Shown one piece after another: positions 1 through 5,638 of a stretch of 5,638 nt of DNA. Numbering within the stretch: the stretch's first letter is position 1; each line of letters opens with the position of its first letter. This DNA is from UBA8752 sp965659115 (lineage in GTDB: Bacteria; Bacteroidota; Bacteroidia; Flavobacteriales_D; Sanyastnellaceae): NCBI GenBank assembly GCA_965659115.1, contig CBFHUP010000089.1, positions 1 to 5,638 on the forward strand. The letters are read 5' to 3'. Below the pieces are notes generated by a model. It saw only the letters and a list, made by a program, of their open reading frames with translations. It was not told where the DNA came from and did not search any database. The position numbers were made by a program, and so were the translations under genes.

Positions 1-1
1 A

Positions 2-370
2 GATTCTGCTTCCGTAAACGCGGTGCTGTCCGGCGATGAGATTGCCGCCTTCCAGCAGCACGTCCGCAAAATGCCCGTTGCCGACAACGTGATCGAGTAT
101 GCCGTTAAGCTGGCCGCCAAGACCCGCCCTGGCCGCGAGCACGCGCCTGATCAGGTCAACCAATACCTCAGCTGGGGTGCCGGTCCGCGCGCCTCGCAGT
201 ACCTCATCGTGGCCGCCAAGTGCCACGCCGCCTTCGCCGGCAAATACAGCCCCGACATCGAAAACGTACGCGCCGTGGCCCTTCCCATACTACGCCACCG
301 CATCGTCCGCAACTACAAGGCAGAGGCAGAAGGGATTACTGTAGAAAAGCTGGTAGAGGAACTCTTATAA
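2..370 (+). CDS. MoxR-family AAA+ ATPase, C-terminal part (5' end outside window)
   Basis: The reading frame is open from the window edge, so this is the last 122 codons of a longer gene; full MoxR proteins are about 320-335 residues, so roughly 200 N-terminal residues with Walker A, Walker B and sensor motifs lie outside. What is visible is the helical lid domain: VLSGDEIAAFQQHVRKMPV, then a TRPGREHAPDQVNQYLSWGAGPRASQYL stretch containing the family's GAGPRAS motif, then KYSPDIENVRAVALPILRHRIVRNYKAEAEGI. This ending is typical of the Bacteroidota MoxR group. MoxR ATPases are cytoplasmic chaperone-like proteins thought to help mature or activate partner proteins, often ones with von Willebrand A domains. 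The GTG at 23 is an internal codon, not the start. The next gene begins 2 bases after the stop and is a glycosyltransferase, not the DUF58 or VWA partner often found beside moxR. The specific client is unknown. Confidence 0.88.
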   Translation, partial: DSASVNAVLSGDEIAAFQQHVRKMPVADNVIEYAVKLAAKTRPGREHAPDQVNQYLSWGAGPRASQYLIVAAKCHAAFAGKYSPDIENVRAVALPILRHRIVRNYKAEAEGITVEKLVEELL

Positions 371-372
371 AT

Positions 373-1287
373 ATGGCGCAGCCCATTTTTTTGTATTGGC
401 ATCAAGGATGGGATGAAGCCCCTGGGTTGGTGAAAGAATGTGCTCAAAGCTGGATTCATCATCACCAAGGTTCGGATTGGAAGGTGCACCTGCTTCATCG
501 CGGAAACATTGAGGAGTGGCTTACCAAAAGCGATCCAGAAGACTTCAAAGCCCTTCAAAGGTTCGAATGCCGTCAGCAGAATGAAAAGAATGTCGGCGGG
601 CTCGCTCATTTCGCAGATTTGTTGCGCCTTACACTCTTAGAGTCACACGGAGGGGTTTGGACTGATGCCACGACCCTCTGCTTCGCGCCTTTAGATTCAT
701 GGCTGCCTGTCCCTTGTTCTATGGGGATGCCACGGTCTCTTGCCCAAAGCCGGAGAACGGAAACTTGGTTCATTGATAATCGATTTCGTGACCCCGCGCT
801 TGGCGCATGGAAAAAGCGATACCGCGATCTTTATTTTTCCGAAACAAGCCGCATTACCTACTTAGACAATTGGGGAATTCCCAGGTACCGGCCCGCCTAT
901 TGGATGGTCAATCTGGCCATGAGAAGTAAAACCATGTCCATGCGAATTTGGAACGGTCGAATCGCCTTAAGCCTGTTGAAAGTCCGTCCTTATTTCGCCA
1001 CGAATCACATACTTGAGTATGTGTTGCGGCATGAAATCCCAATTGAACGGATCCGATGCTTGCATCATCTGATTCTGCCGATAGATTCAGAACTCATGTG
1101 GGAAATTCACATGGCAGACTGGAGCGAACCCATGACACCTTATATGCACAAAAGGGTTCAGTCCGCACCATTCATAAAGCTGAATCACAAAGCCAAATGG
1201 GCCGAGCGTGCCGAAAAGGGCAAGCTCAAGTCCAATTCAGCCTGGAACCATTGGACCGCGCGAGCGAAAGGTCTTAATGTCGAGTAA
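373..1287 (+). CDS. Capsular polysaccharide synthesis-type glycosyltransferase (Caps_synth family)
   Basis: A 304-residue cytoplasmic protein with no signal peptide or clear membrane segment. It resembles the Caps_synth family (Pfam PF05704) of GT-A-like sugar transferases used for capsule and other surface polysaccharides. The N-terminus FLYWHQGWDEAPGLVKECAQSW (residues 6-27) matches the family's opening strand and helix. HFADLLRLTLLESHGGVWTDATTLC (residues 79-103) holds the conserved D82, R85 and GGVWTDAT block, where D98 is the expected metal or nucleotide-sugar ligand (a DxD-like D-A-T). FIKLNHK near residues 267-273 matches the family's late KLxHK motif. The ATG at 373 is chosen because it starts exactly where family similarity starts; the frame stays open upstream to 220, but that part is an Arg-rich shadow of moxR. 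AGAGGA at 355-360 is a possible but distant ribosome site. The 3' end overlaps the opposing carbamoyltransferase by 14 bases. Donor and acceptor sugars cannot be told. Confidence 0.87.
   Translation: MAQPIFLYWHQGWDEAPGLVKECAQSWIHHHQGSDWKVHLLHRGNIEEWLTKSDPEDFKALQRFECRQQNEKNVGGLAHFADLLRLTLLESHGGVWTDATTLCFAPLDSWLPVPCSMGMPRSLAQSRRTETWFIDNRFRDPALGAWKKRYRDLYFSETSRITYLDNWGIPRYRPAYWMVNLAMRSKTMSMRIWNGRIALSLLKVRPYFATNHILEYVLRHEIPIERIRCLHHLILPIDSELMWEIHMADWSEPMTPYMHKRVQSAPFIKLNHKAKWAERAEKGKLKSNSAWNHWTARAKGLNVE
1274..1287. other. Tail-to-tail overlap of two convergent genes
   Basis: The glycosyltransferase stop TAA is at 1285-1287 on the + strand and the carbamoyltransferase stop TAA is at 1276-1274 on the - strand, so the last 14 bases of each gene are shared antisense. 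No GC-rich hairpin followed by a T-run is visible on either side, so transcripts probably run into the opposing gene before ending. Confidence 0.88.
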
Positions 1288-3004
1288 TCACACAGTTTTC
1301 CATGACGAGCATGTCCATCGAGGTGCGGGCGTAGCAGGCGTATGCGTGCTGTGGTGCGTTGACAATGGGTTCGTTTTCGTTGAAGCTCGTATTCAGCAAG
1401 ATCGGCACGCCTGACTTTGCGTGAAAGGCGCTAATCAATGCGTGATAACGCGGAGTGACGTCCTTGTAAACAGACTGCAATCGGCCTGAGCCATCCACGT
1501 GTGTTACCGCTGGGATTTGTGCTTTGCGCTCTTCTCGGATGGGGAAGACCTTTTCCATAAAAGGCACAGGCTCGTCCAATTCGAACCAATCGGACACATG
1601 CTCACTGAGAATCGAGGGTGCAAAGGGACGAAAACTCTCGCGGCGTTTGATCTTGGAGTTCAACAGATCTTTGGCATCCGACCGGCTCGGGTCAACGATG
1701 ATGCTGCGCCCGCCCAGGGCACGTGGACCGAATTCAGCTCGTCCATTGAACCAACCGATTACCTTTCCATCCACCAACGCTTCCGATACCACATCATACA
1801 ACTCTTCATCTGACGCATAACGGGTATACTCCACCCCCTCTCCCTGGAGGAAGGTCTCGACCTCTTCATTGGTGTAACGACACCCTGTGTGCGCGCGACG
1901 AAGCGGAGCTACCCGCGGAGAACCCAAATTTGCATGGATGTAATACTGAGCGGACCCCATGGAAATACCCGCGTCATGGCCCGCAGACGGGATGTACACT
2001 TCCTTGAATGGCGTATTGCGCGTGATTTTACCGTTGGCCACACTGTTTTGAGCCACACCCCCTGCAATGCAAACGCGATCCAGTCCGGTAAGTTCATGGA
2101 GCCGGGTCAAGGAGTGAAAAATGACATGCTCACAATGACGCTGGACTGATGCGGCCAAGTCCATATGGTCTTGGGTCAATTCATCCCCTTTTTTTCTGAT
2201 TGGCCCAAAGACTGCTTCGAAACGGGGCCCGAACAGAGGCGCAACCGTAGGAAGATTGTCAGGATAACTGACTACACCACCATCCAATCGATAGTCCTTG
2301 ATGGGGAAAGTGTACAATCCCTTTTCATCAATGGGCAGGAAAGTCGAAACCTCCTCCACATATTTGGGATGGCCATAGGGAGCCAAACCCATCACCTTAT
2401 ACTCATCGCCGTAATGTGGGAAACCCAAATACTGCGTGAATGCGGTATAGAACAGACCAACACTCGCCGGGAAATCCTCGCTTTGAAGCACCTCGATGTC
2501 CGTGCCCTTTCCTCGCGCCAGCATCGTGGTGGTGAAATCTCCAGAGCCATCAATGCTCAAAACTGCTGCCTCTTCGAAGGGTGCACTAAAGAAGGCCGAT
2601 GCCAAGTGACTGCGATGGTGCTCAATGAACTGAATCTTGGAACGCACCATTTCGACATCCACCCCTGGCTCCACTTCGCTAAACCGCTCGTGCAACTTCT
2701 CTATATCGTCCTTGTTGGCTGAGCGCTGGGACCACATGGACCAAGCAGCCCGCGGGTGCTTGAGCACAAACCGAGCCTTTCTATCCCTCTTGGCCGATGG
2801 ATCTCGACCAATGGTGATGGCGTCGACGTCCTCCAACGTGCATCCTGCTTCCTTCAGACAGAATTTGATCGCTTCAGAAGGAAAACCCGCCCAATGTTTG
2901 ATGCGCCTAAAGCGCTCTTCTTCAGTGGCAACCAAAAGCTCTCCATTCACAAAAATGGCCGCTGAACTATCCGCGTGATAGGCGTTAAGTCCCAAAGTAA
3001 TCAT
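1274..3004 (-). CDS. O-carbamoyltransferase, NodU/CmcH/TobZ family
   Basis: A complete 576-residue cytoplasmic enzyme of normal family length. Known members transfer a carbamoyl group from carbamoyl phosphate, through a carbamoyl-adenylate made with ATP, to a hydroxyl on a sugar or antibiotic. The N-terminal Kae1-like domain (residues 1 to about 350) starts MITLGLNAYHADSSAA and has EHHRSHLASAF (128-138), SIDGSGD (150-156), GGVAQNSVANGK (315-326) and AGHDAGISMG (341-350). By analogy with TobZ, H129, H133, D152 and D344 should bind the metal. The C-terminal domain has GRAEFGPRALGGRSII (421-436), RESFRPFAPSIL (455-466) and LLNTSFNENEPIV (536-548), and ends normally at VITRH. All key residues I can recognise are present, so it is probably active. 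The start codon overlaps the exporter's stop as ATGA, with no well-spaced ribosome site, which points to coupled translation. Glycan modification is inferred from the exporter and glycosyltransferase neighbours; the acceptor is unknown. Confidence 0.94.
   Translation of the reverse strand: MITLGLNAYHADSSAAIFVNGELLVATEEERFRRIKHWAGFPSEAIKFCLKEAGCTLEDVDAITIGRDPSAKRDRKARFVLKHPRAAWSMWSQRSANKDDIEKLHERFSEVEPGVDVEMVRSKIQFIEHHRSHLASAFFSAPFEEAAVLSIDGSGDFTTTMLARGKGTDIEVLQSEDFPASVGLFYTAFTQYLGFPHYGDEYKVMGLAPYGHPKYVEEVSTFLPIDEKGLYTFPIKDYRLDGGVVSYPDNLPTVAPLFGPRFEAVFGPIRKKGDELTQDHMDLAASVQRHCEHVIFHSLTRLHELTGLDRVCIAGGVAQNSVANGKITRNTPFKEVYIPSAGHDAGISMGSAQYYIHANLGSPRVAPLRRAHTGCRYTNEEVETFLQGEGVEYTRYASDEELYDVVSEALVDGKVIGWFNGRAEFGPRALGGRSIIVDPSRSDAKDLLNSKIKRRESFRPFAPSILSEHVSDWFELDEPVPFMEKVFPIREERKAQIPAVTHVDGSGRLQSVYKDVTPRYHALISAFHAKSGVPILLNTSFNENEPIVNAPQHAYACYARTSMDMLVMENCVITRH
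3001..3004 (-). other. ATGA stop/start overlap between exporter and carbamoyltransferase
   Basis: The carbamoyltransferase ATG (3004-3002) and the exporter TGA (3003-3001) share two bases in the classic ATGA arrangement. Upstream there is only a GGAAG one base from the ATG, too close to act as a normal ribosome site. Termination-reinitiation coupling is therefore the likely way the second gene is translated, keeping the two products in proportion. Confidence 0.85.
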
Positions 3005-4764
3005 GCTTCCAAATCCAATATTTCGTCACACATCGCAGCCAATTCGCGATCGTGCGTGATGATGATGATAAGTGTTCCACGTTCAGCCCTTTCCCGCAGA
3101 ATGCTAAATACACGGTCTCTACTCTCTACATCCAATGCGCTTGTCGCCTCATCCAAAAACAAAACGCGTGAATCAATTTGTAATGAACGCAGCAACGCCA
3201 GACGTTGCTGTTGACCACCGCTTAGGTTGCTTCCTGCTTCATTCAACGTAAAATGAAGTGGCTGTTCGCCCAAACATTCTCTCAAGCCAAGTCGTTCGAC
3301 TAAATCCACAACGAGCTCCACGTCCACACTACGTCCTGGAGCGCGAAAAGTAAGGTTGTCTTTGACACTGCCACCAAAAAAAAATGGTTGTTGGCTCAAA
3401 TATCCCAATTCAGTCAACCATGACTCTCGCGAACAAGTTTCGTTCAATATCCAATTGAAATTGCCATCTGCAATCACAATCTCGCCTGCATCCAATGGAT
3501 GAAGTCCCAGCATCGCATTCACCAATGTACTCTTCCCGCTTCCAGAAGACCCCACTACGGCATGAATTCTATTGGGCTCAAAACGGTGGCTTAAATTTTG
3601 CAACACAGGGTGAGCTAGTGACTCATATCCTAACGTTAGAGCATTCAGCTCAATAACCGGAGGAGCCTTCAAATCAAGAGGATCTATCAATTCTGCCGCC
3701 TGCAACTCTTCATATGCCTTTACGCCATGTTCAATGGCATCCATCACATACATGCCTTGCCGCATATTCATGATTGTTCCATTGATTCTACTCATTGTCG
3801 GCATGATGCGATAAGCGCTAATTGTCATGAGAGAAAGGAGCTCAAAAAACTCTGTTCCTCCGGTGCCCTGGAGCAAGCTGATGACAATCGCCCCACTGAC
3901 ACCCATCACAGACAGGACCTCATATGTTTTGGACGGTAAAGTATAAAGCACTGAACTGTTGCTTGATATGCGATAAAGAAATTTTGTGGTTTTCAAGTAT
4001 TCATTCCGGACGGGCTCTACAGCCCGGAAAGTGATCACCTCCAGAAATCCACGAATGGCGTTGGTGACCATCGAATTGGTCTTGGGGCCCCTGTCTTTTT
4101 GTATTGCGCCATAAGCCCGAAGCCGAGAATCTGTGAGTTTCCGAACTAGCAATGTGCCAGTACCCAACAATACCCCTACCGAAACCAGAACGACAGGAGC
4201 ATAGGCTAAAAGTCCAATGCAAATGACCCCAATAATCAAGAGTTCAGTTATCAACCTTAATGAACCAACCATGAATCGATTTGCAAATGAAGCAGGCCAA
4301 TTGTTGATTTCCGCCAAAATTCTACCCGAATCACTGCCCCGCAGTTTTTCCAAGTTCTGAGAAAAATGAAAAGACCACATAACGCCTGATAACCTGTGGG
4401 CTACAGAAAACGAAAATCGCGTCTGGAAGAGCGTTAACAGCAATCCAACCAACGCCTTGAATGAAAAAACTAAAACCAACACAATGGCCAAAAGCATCAA
4501 GAAATCTCTCTCTGACTCCACGCCAATGGCTTTACTTGCCGAATAAAAATAACCTAACGCCTCATATCTATCGATTAACTCTGGTTCCACTGCCAGTCCA
4601 ATCACGGGAATGACCGCTGCAAGCCCTAAAACCTCAACGACACTATTGAGTGCAACAGTACCCAGCATTAAAATTGAAACCTTCCGCTCCTTTGGAGTTA
4701 GAAGAAAATAAACACGCCGAAAGATGCGCCAGAGGCCATCACCTTTAGATGGTTCAGGACTCAT
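3001..4764 (-). CDS. ABC exporter with fused transmembrane and ATPase domains (PglK/MsbA-like)
   Basis: A complete 587-residue half-transporter, expected to work as a homodimer in the inner membrane. The membrane part (about residues 25-325) shows hydrophobic segments near 30-57, 88-113, 172-209 (two), 283-298 and 306-322, fitting six helices. The opening LLTPKERKVSILMLG...NSVVEVLGLAAVIPVIGLA resembles PglK-type flippases of lipid-linked oligosaccharides. The ATPase part has Walker A GSSGSGKST (405-413), the Q-loop in YLSQQPFFFGG (455-465), signature LSGGQQQR (514-521), Walker B RVLFLDEAT (533-541) with catalytic E539, D-loop SALD (542-545) and switch histidine H571. No key residue is missing. 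The start is the ATG at 4764, 7 bases after an AAGGAG site and 11 bases inside the purA 3' end. The gene is visibly more AT-rich than purA. Flipping a glycan precursor is inferred from sequence resemblance and from the carbamoyltransferase next door; lipid or peptide export is the alternative. Confidence 0.93.
   Translation of the reverse strand: MSPEPSKGDGLWRIFRRVYFLLTPKERKVSILMLGTVALNSVVEVLGLAAVIPVIGLAVEPELIDRYEALGYFYSASKAIGVESERDFLMLLAIVLVLVFSFKALVGLLLTLFQTRFSFSVAHRLSGVMWSFHFSQNLEKLRGSDSGRILAEINNWPASFANRFMVGSLRLITELLIIGVICIGLLAYAPVVLVSVGVLLGTGTLLVRKLTDSRLRAYGAIQKDRGPKTNSMVTNAIRGFLEVITFRAVEPVRNEYLKTTKFLYRISSNSSVLYTLPSKTYEVLSVMGVSGAIVISLLQGTGGTEFFELLSLMTISAYRIMPTMSRINGTIMNMRQGMYVMDAIEHGVKAYEELQAAELIDPLDLKAPPVIELNALTLGYESLAHPVLQNLSHRFEPNRIHAVVGSSGSGKSTLVNAMLGLHPLDAGEIVIADGNFNWILNETCSRESWLTELGYLSQQPFFFGGSVKDNLTFRAPGRSVDVELVVDLVERLGLRECLGEQPLHFTLNEAGSNLSGGQQQRLALLRSLQIDSRVLFLDEATSALDVESRDRVFSILRERAERGTLIIIITHDRELAAMCDEILDLEA
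3376..3384 (-). repeat. T9 homopolymer tract in the exporter gene
   Basis: Nine consecutive T on the coding strand encode F461-F462-F463, just after the Q-loop glutamine of the ATPase domain. It is the longest single-base run that I saw in the window. A one-base change would shift the frame before the signature and Walker B motifs and abolish ATPase function. Confidence 0.8.
4754..4764 (-). other. 11-base overlap of purA 3' end and exporter 5' end
   Basis: The purA TGA (4756-4754) falls 8 bases after the first base of the exporter ATG (4764-4762), in a different frame. Both ends are supported by family similarity, so the overlap is real rather than a start-calling artefact. It implies a shared transcript and possible translational coupling. 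Confidence 0.85.
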
Positions 4765-5638
4765 GCAAAGGCTCCTTGAAGCTGTGAGTTTGGGCGCGGT
4801 CAGGGCCCATACTCACGATACTAATGCAGGTCTTGGTCAAAGACTCAATCTCATGAACATACGCAATCAAAGATTCAGGCAAAGCCGTACCTGCGCCAGA
4901 TTGGCCAGCACCTGGCCATCCTTCACGAGACTCAAAGACAGGGCTCACCAGTGATTCCTCCAAGAGGTAAGGCAAATGGTCAGACCGCTCCCCATCGACT
5001 TCGTAATGGGTGCAGACCTGCACTTCGTCGAAGGCGTCGAGGACGTCGGCCTTCATCATGCAGAGCTGGGTGGCTCCATTCAACATGCAGGCGTGCTTCA
5101 GAGCGGGCAGGTCCAACCAACCACAGCGACGGGGGCGCCCTGTTGTGGCGCCAAATTCATGGCCTGCAGAACGAAGGGCTTCACCGGTTTCATCGTGCAG
5201 TTCTGTGGGGAAAGGTCCTGAACCTACGCGTGTGCAGTATGCCTTAAAAATACCGATGACCTCACCGATACGGGTGGGCGCCACGCCAAGTCCAGTGCAG
5301 GCACCGGCAGCCGTTGTGGTAGAGCTGGTGACGAAGGGGTAAGTGCCAAAGTCGATGTCGAGAAGGGTGCCTTGAGCGCCCTCGGCCAAAACCCGCTGAC
5401 CGGCGTCGAGCTGGTCGTTGATCCACTGCTCAGAATCAACAACTTGGATCTGGCGCAACCGATTGATGGCAGCAAACCAAGCGGGCTCGTGCTCGGACAA
5501 ATCGTAACTGAAGCCGCTAAAGTTGCTCAGCAGCCTCGCGTGCTTCTTGACCAAGCGGTCATAACGCTCTTTAAAGTCTGGCAAGAAAATGTCGCCGACA
5601 CGCAATCCGTTGCGACCGGTCTTATCCATATAGGTCGG
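4754..5638 (-). CDS. purA: Adenylosuccinate synthetase PurA, C-terminal two thirds (5' end outside window)
   Basis: The last 294 codons of PurA, which joins IMP and aspartate using GTP in the first step of AMP synthesis, in the cytoplasm. The frame is open at the window edge; by comparison with the usual length of about 430 residues, some 130 N-terminal residues are missing, including the QWGDEGKG P-loop and the catalytic Asp and His. Visible motifs, numbered within the fragment: the second PurA signature tail PTYMDKTGR (1-9), EGAQGTLLDIDFGTYPFVTSS (86-106) of the IMP site, TRVGSGPFPTEL (136-147), the substrate loop TTGRPRRCGW (165-174), the guanine-binding MMKADVLD (194-201) and SMGPDR (276-281). 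The conserved VTSSN asparagine is a threonine here (residue 107). The C-terminus EPLHES ends at the family's usual point, so the downstream overlap has not truncated it. It is the first visible gene of a presumed purA-exporter-carbamoyltransferase transcript. Confidence 0.97.
   Translation of the reverse strand, partial: PTYMDKTGRNGLRVGDIFLPDFKERYDRLVKKHARLLSNFSGFSYDLSEHEPAWFAAINRLRQIQVVDSEQWINDQLDAGQRVLAEGAQGTLLDIDFGTYPFVTSSTTTAAGACTGLGVAPTRIGEVIGIFKAYCTRVGSGPFPTELHDETGEALRSAGHEFGATTGRPRRCGWLDLPALKHACMLNGATQLCMMKADVLDAFDEVQVCTHYEVDGERSDHLPYLLEESLVSPVFESREGWPGAGQSGAGTALPESLIAYVHEIESLTKTCISIVSMGPDRAQTHSFKEPLHES
4772..4777 (-). promoter_or_regulatory. Ribosome binding site AAGGAG of the ABC exporter
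   Basis: On the - strand AAGGAG lies 7 bases before the exporter's ATG, an ideal Shine-Dalgarno match and spacing. It sits inside the purA coding sequence, encoding part of its last nine residues (SFKEPLHES). It fixes the exporter start at 4764 and would allow initiation independent of, or coupled to, ribosomes finishing purA. Bacteroidota use such sites sparingly, so the match may be fortuitous. Confidence 0.6.

Noticed and set aside
220..372. Upstream extension of the glycosyltransferase to the ATG at 220
   Set aside because: The added 51 residues are Arg- and Pro-rich shadow translation of the moxR coding sequence, and family similarity begins exactly at the 373 ATG.
1245..1320. Possible bidirectional terminator at the convergent junction
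   Set aside because: Only 4-base stems (GACC/GGTC with a 12-base loop, and CATG/CATG) were found, with no adjacent T-run, which is too weak to call.
1499..1820. Two open frames of about 100 residues on the + strand
   Set aside because: Both lie antisense to the conserved C-terminal domain of the carbamoyltransferase and overlap each other in different frames, as expected of shadows.
2165..2722. 185-residue open frame on the + strand
   Set aside because: It is antisense to the middle of the carbamoyltransferase, which has intact conserved motifs throughout; the translated protein shows no recognisable domain.
4951..5342. Several + strand frames of 81-110 residues
   Set aside because: They are antisense to purA in a GC-rich stretch, are Arg/Ser/Pro-rich, and have no family resemblance.
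1..5638. Mobile element, CRISPR array, tRNA or phage remnant
   Set aside because: No transposase motif, terminal inverted repeat, regularly spaced repeat or tRNA-like fold was seen; coding genes fill the window.

Overview
The window is a gene-dense piece of a bacterial chromosome, with five protein genes covering nearly every base and no intergenic gap longer than 2 bases. The two edge genes point to Bacteroidota. The C-terminal lid of a MoxR-type ATPase carries the RHRIVRNYKAEAEGI ending, and the adenylosuccinate synthetase has the AYCTRVGSGPFPTEL and ACTGLGVAP style seen in that phylum. Base composition near 50% GC overall would suit a moderate-GC member. This assignment rests on remembered family patterns, not on a search.

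Layout from left to right: on the + strand, the last 122 codons of a MoxR-family AAA+ ATPase (1-370) are followed after 2 bases by a capsular-polysaccharide-type glycosyltransferase (373-1287). On the - strand, reading right to left, a purA fragment (5638-4754) overlaps by 11 bases an ABC exporter with fused membrane and ATPase domains (4764-3001). The exporter overlaps by 4 bases (ATGA) a NodU/CmcH/TobZ-type O-carbamoyltransferase (3004-1274). The two strands meet tail to tail with a 14-base overlap of the glycosyltransferase and carbamoyltransferase 3' ends.

Functionally, the three middle genes look like a small surface-glycan module: a sugar transferase, an enzyme that puts carbamoyl groups on sugar hydroxyls, and a PglK/MsbA-like exporter that could flip a lipid-linked product. 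They sit between two core genes that have no obvious tie to glycans. The ABC gene is clearly more AT-rich than moxR and purA. The module could therefore be accessory DNA fitted between core genes, but the tight overlaps argue that any acquisition is old or was refined afterwards.

I saw no RNA gene, mobile element, CRISPR array, convincing promoter or intrinsic terminator. I found no evidence for a wholly new system. The most distinctive points are the compact overlapping architecture, the glycan module hitched to purA and moxR, and homopolymer tracts inside the three glycan genes.
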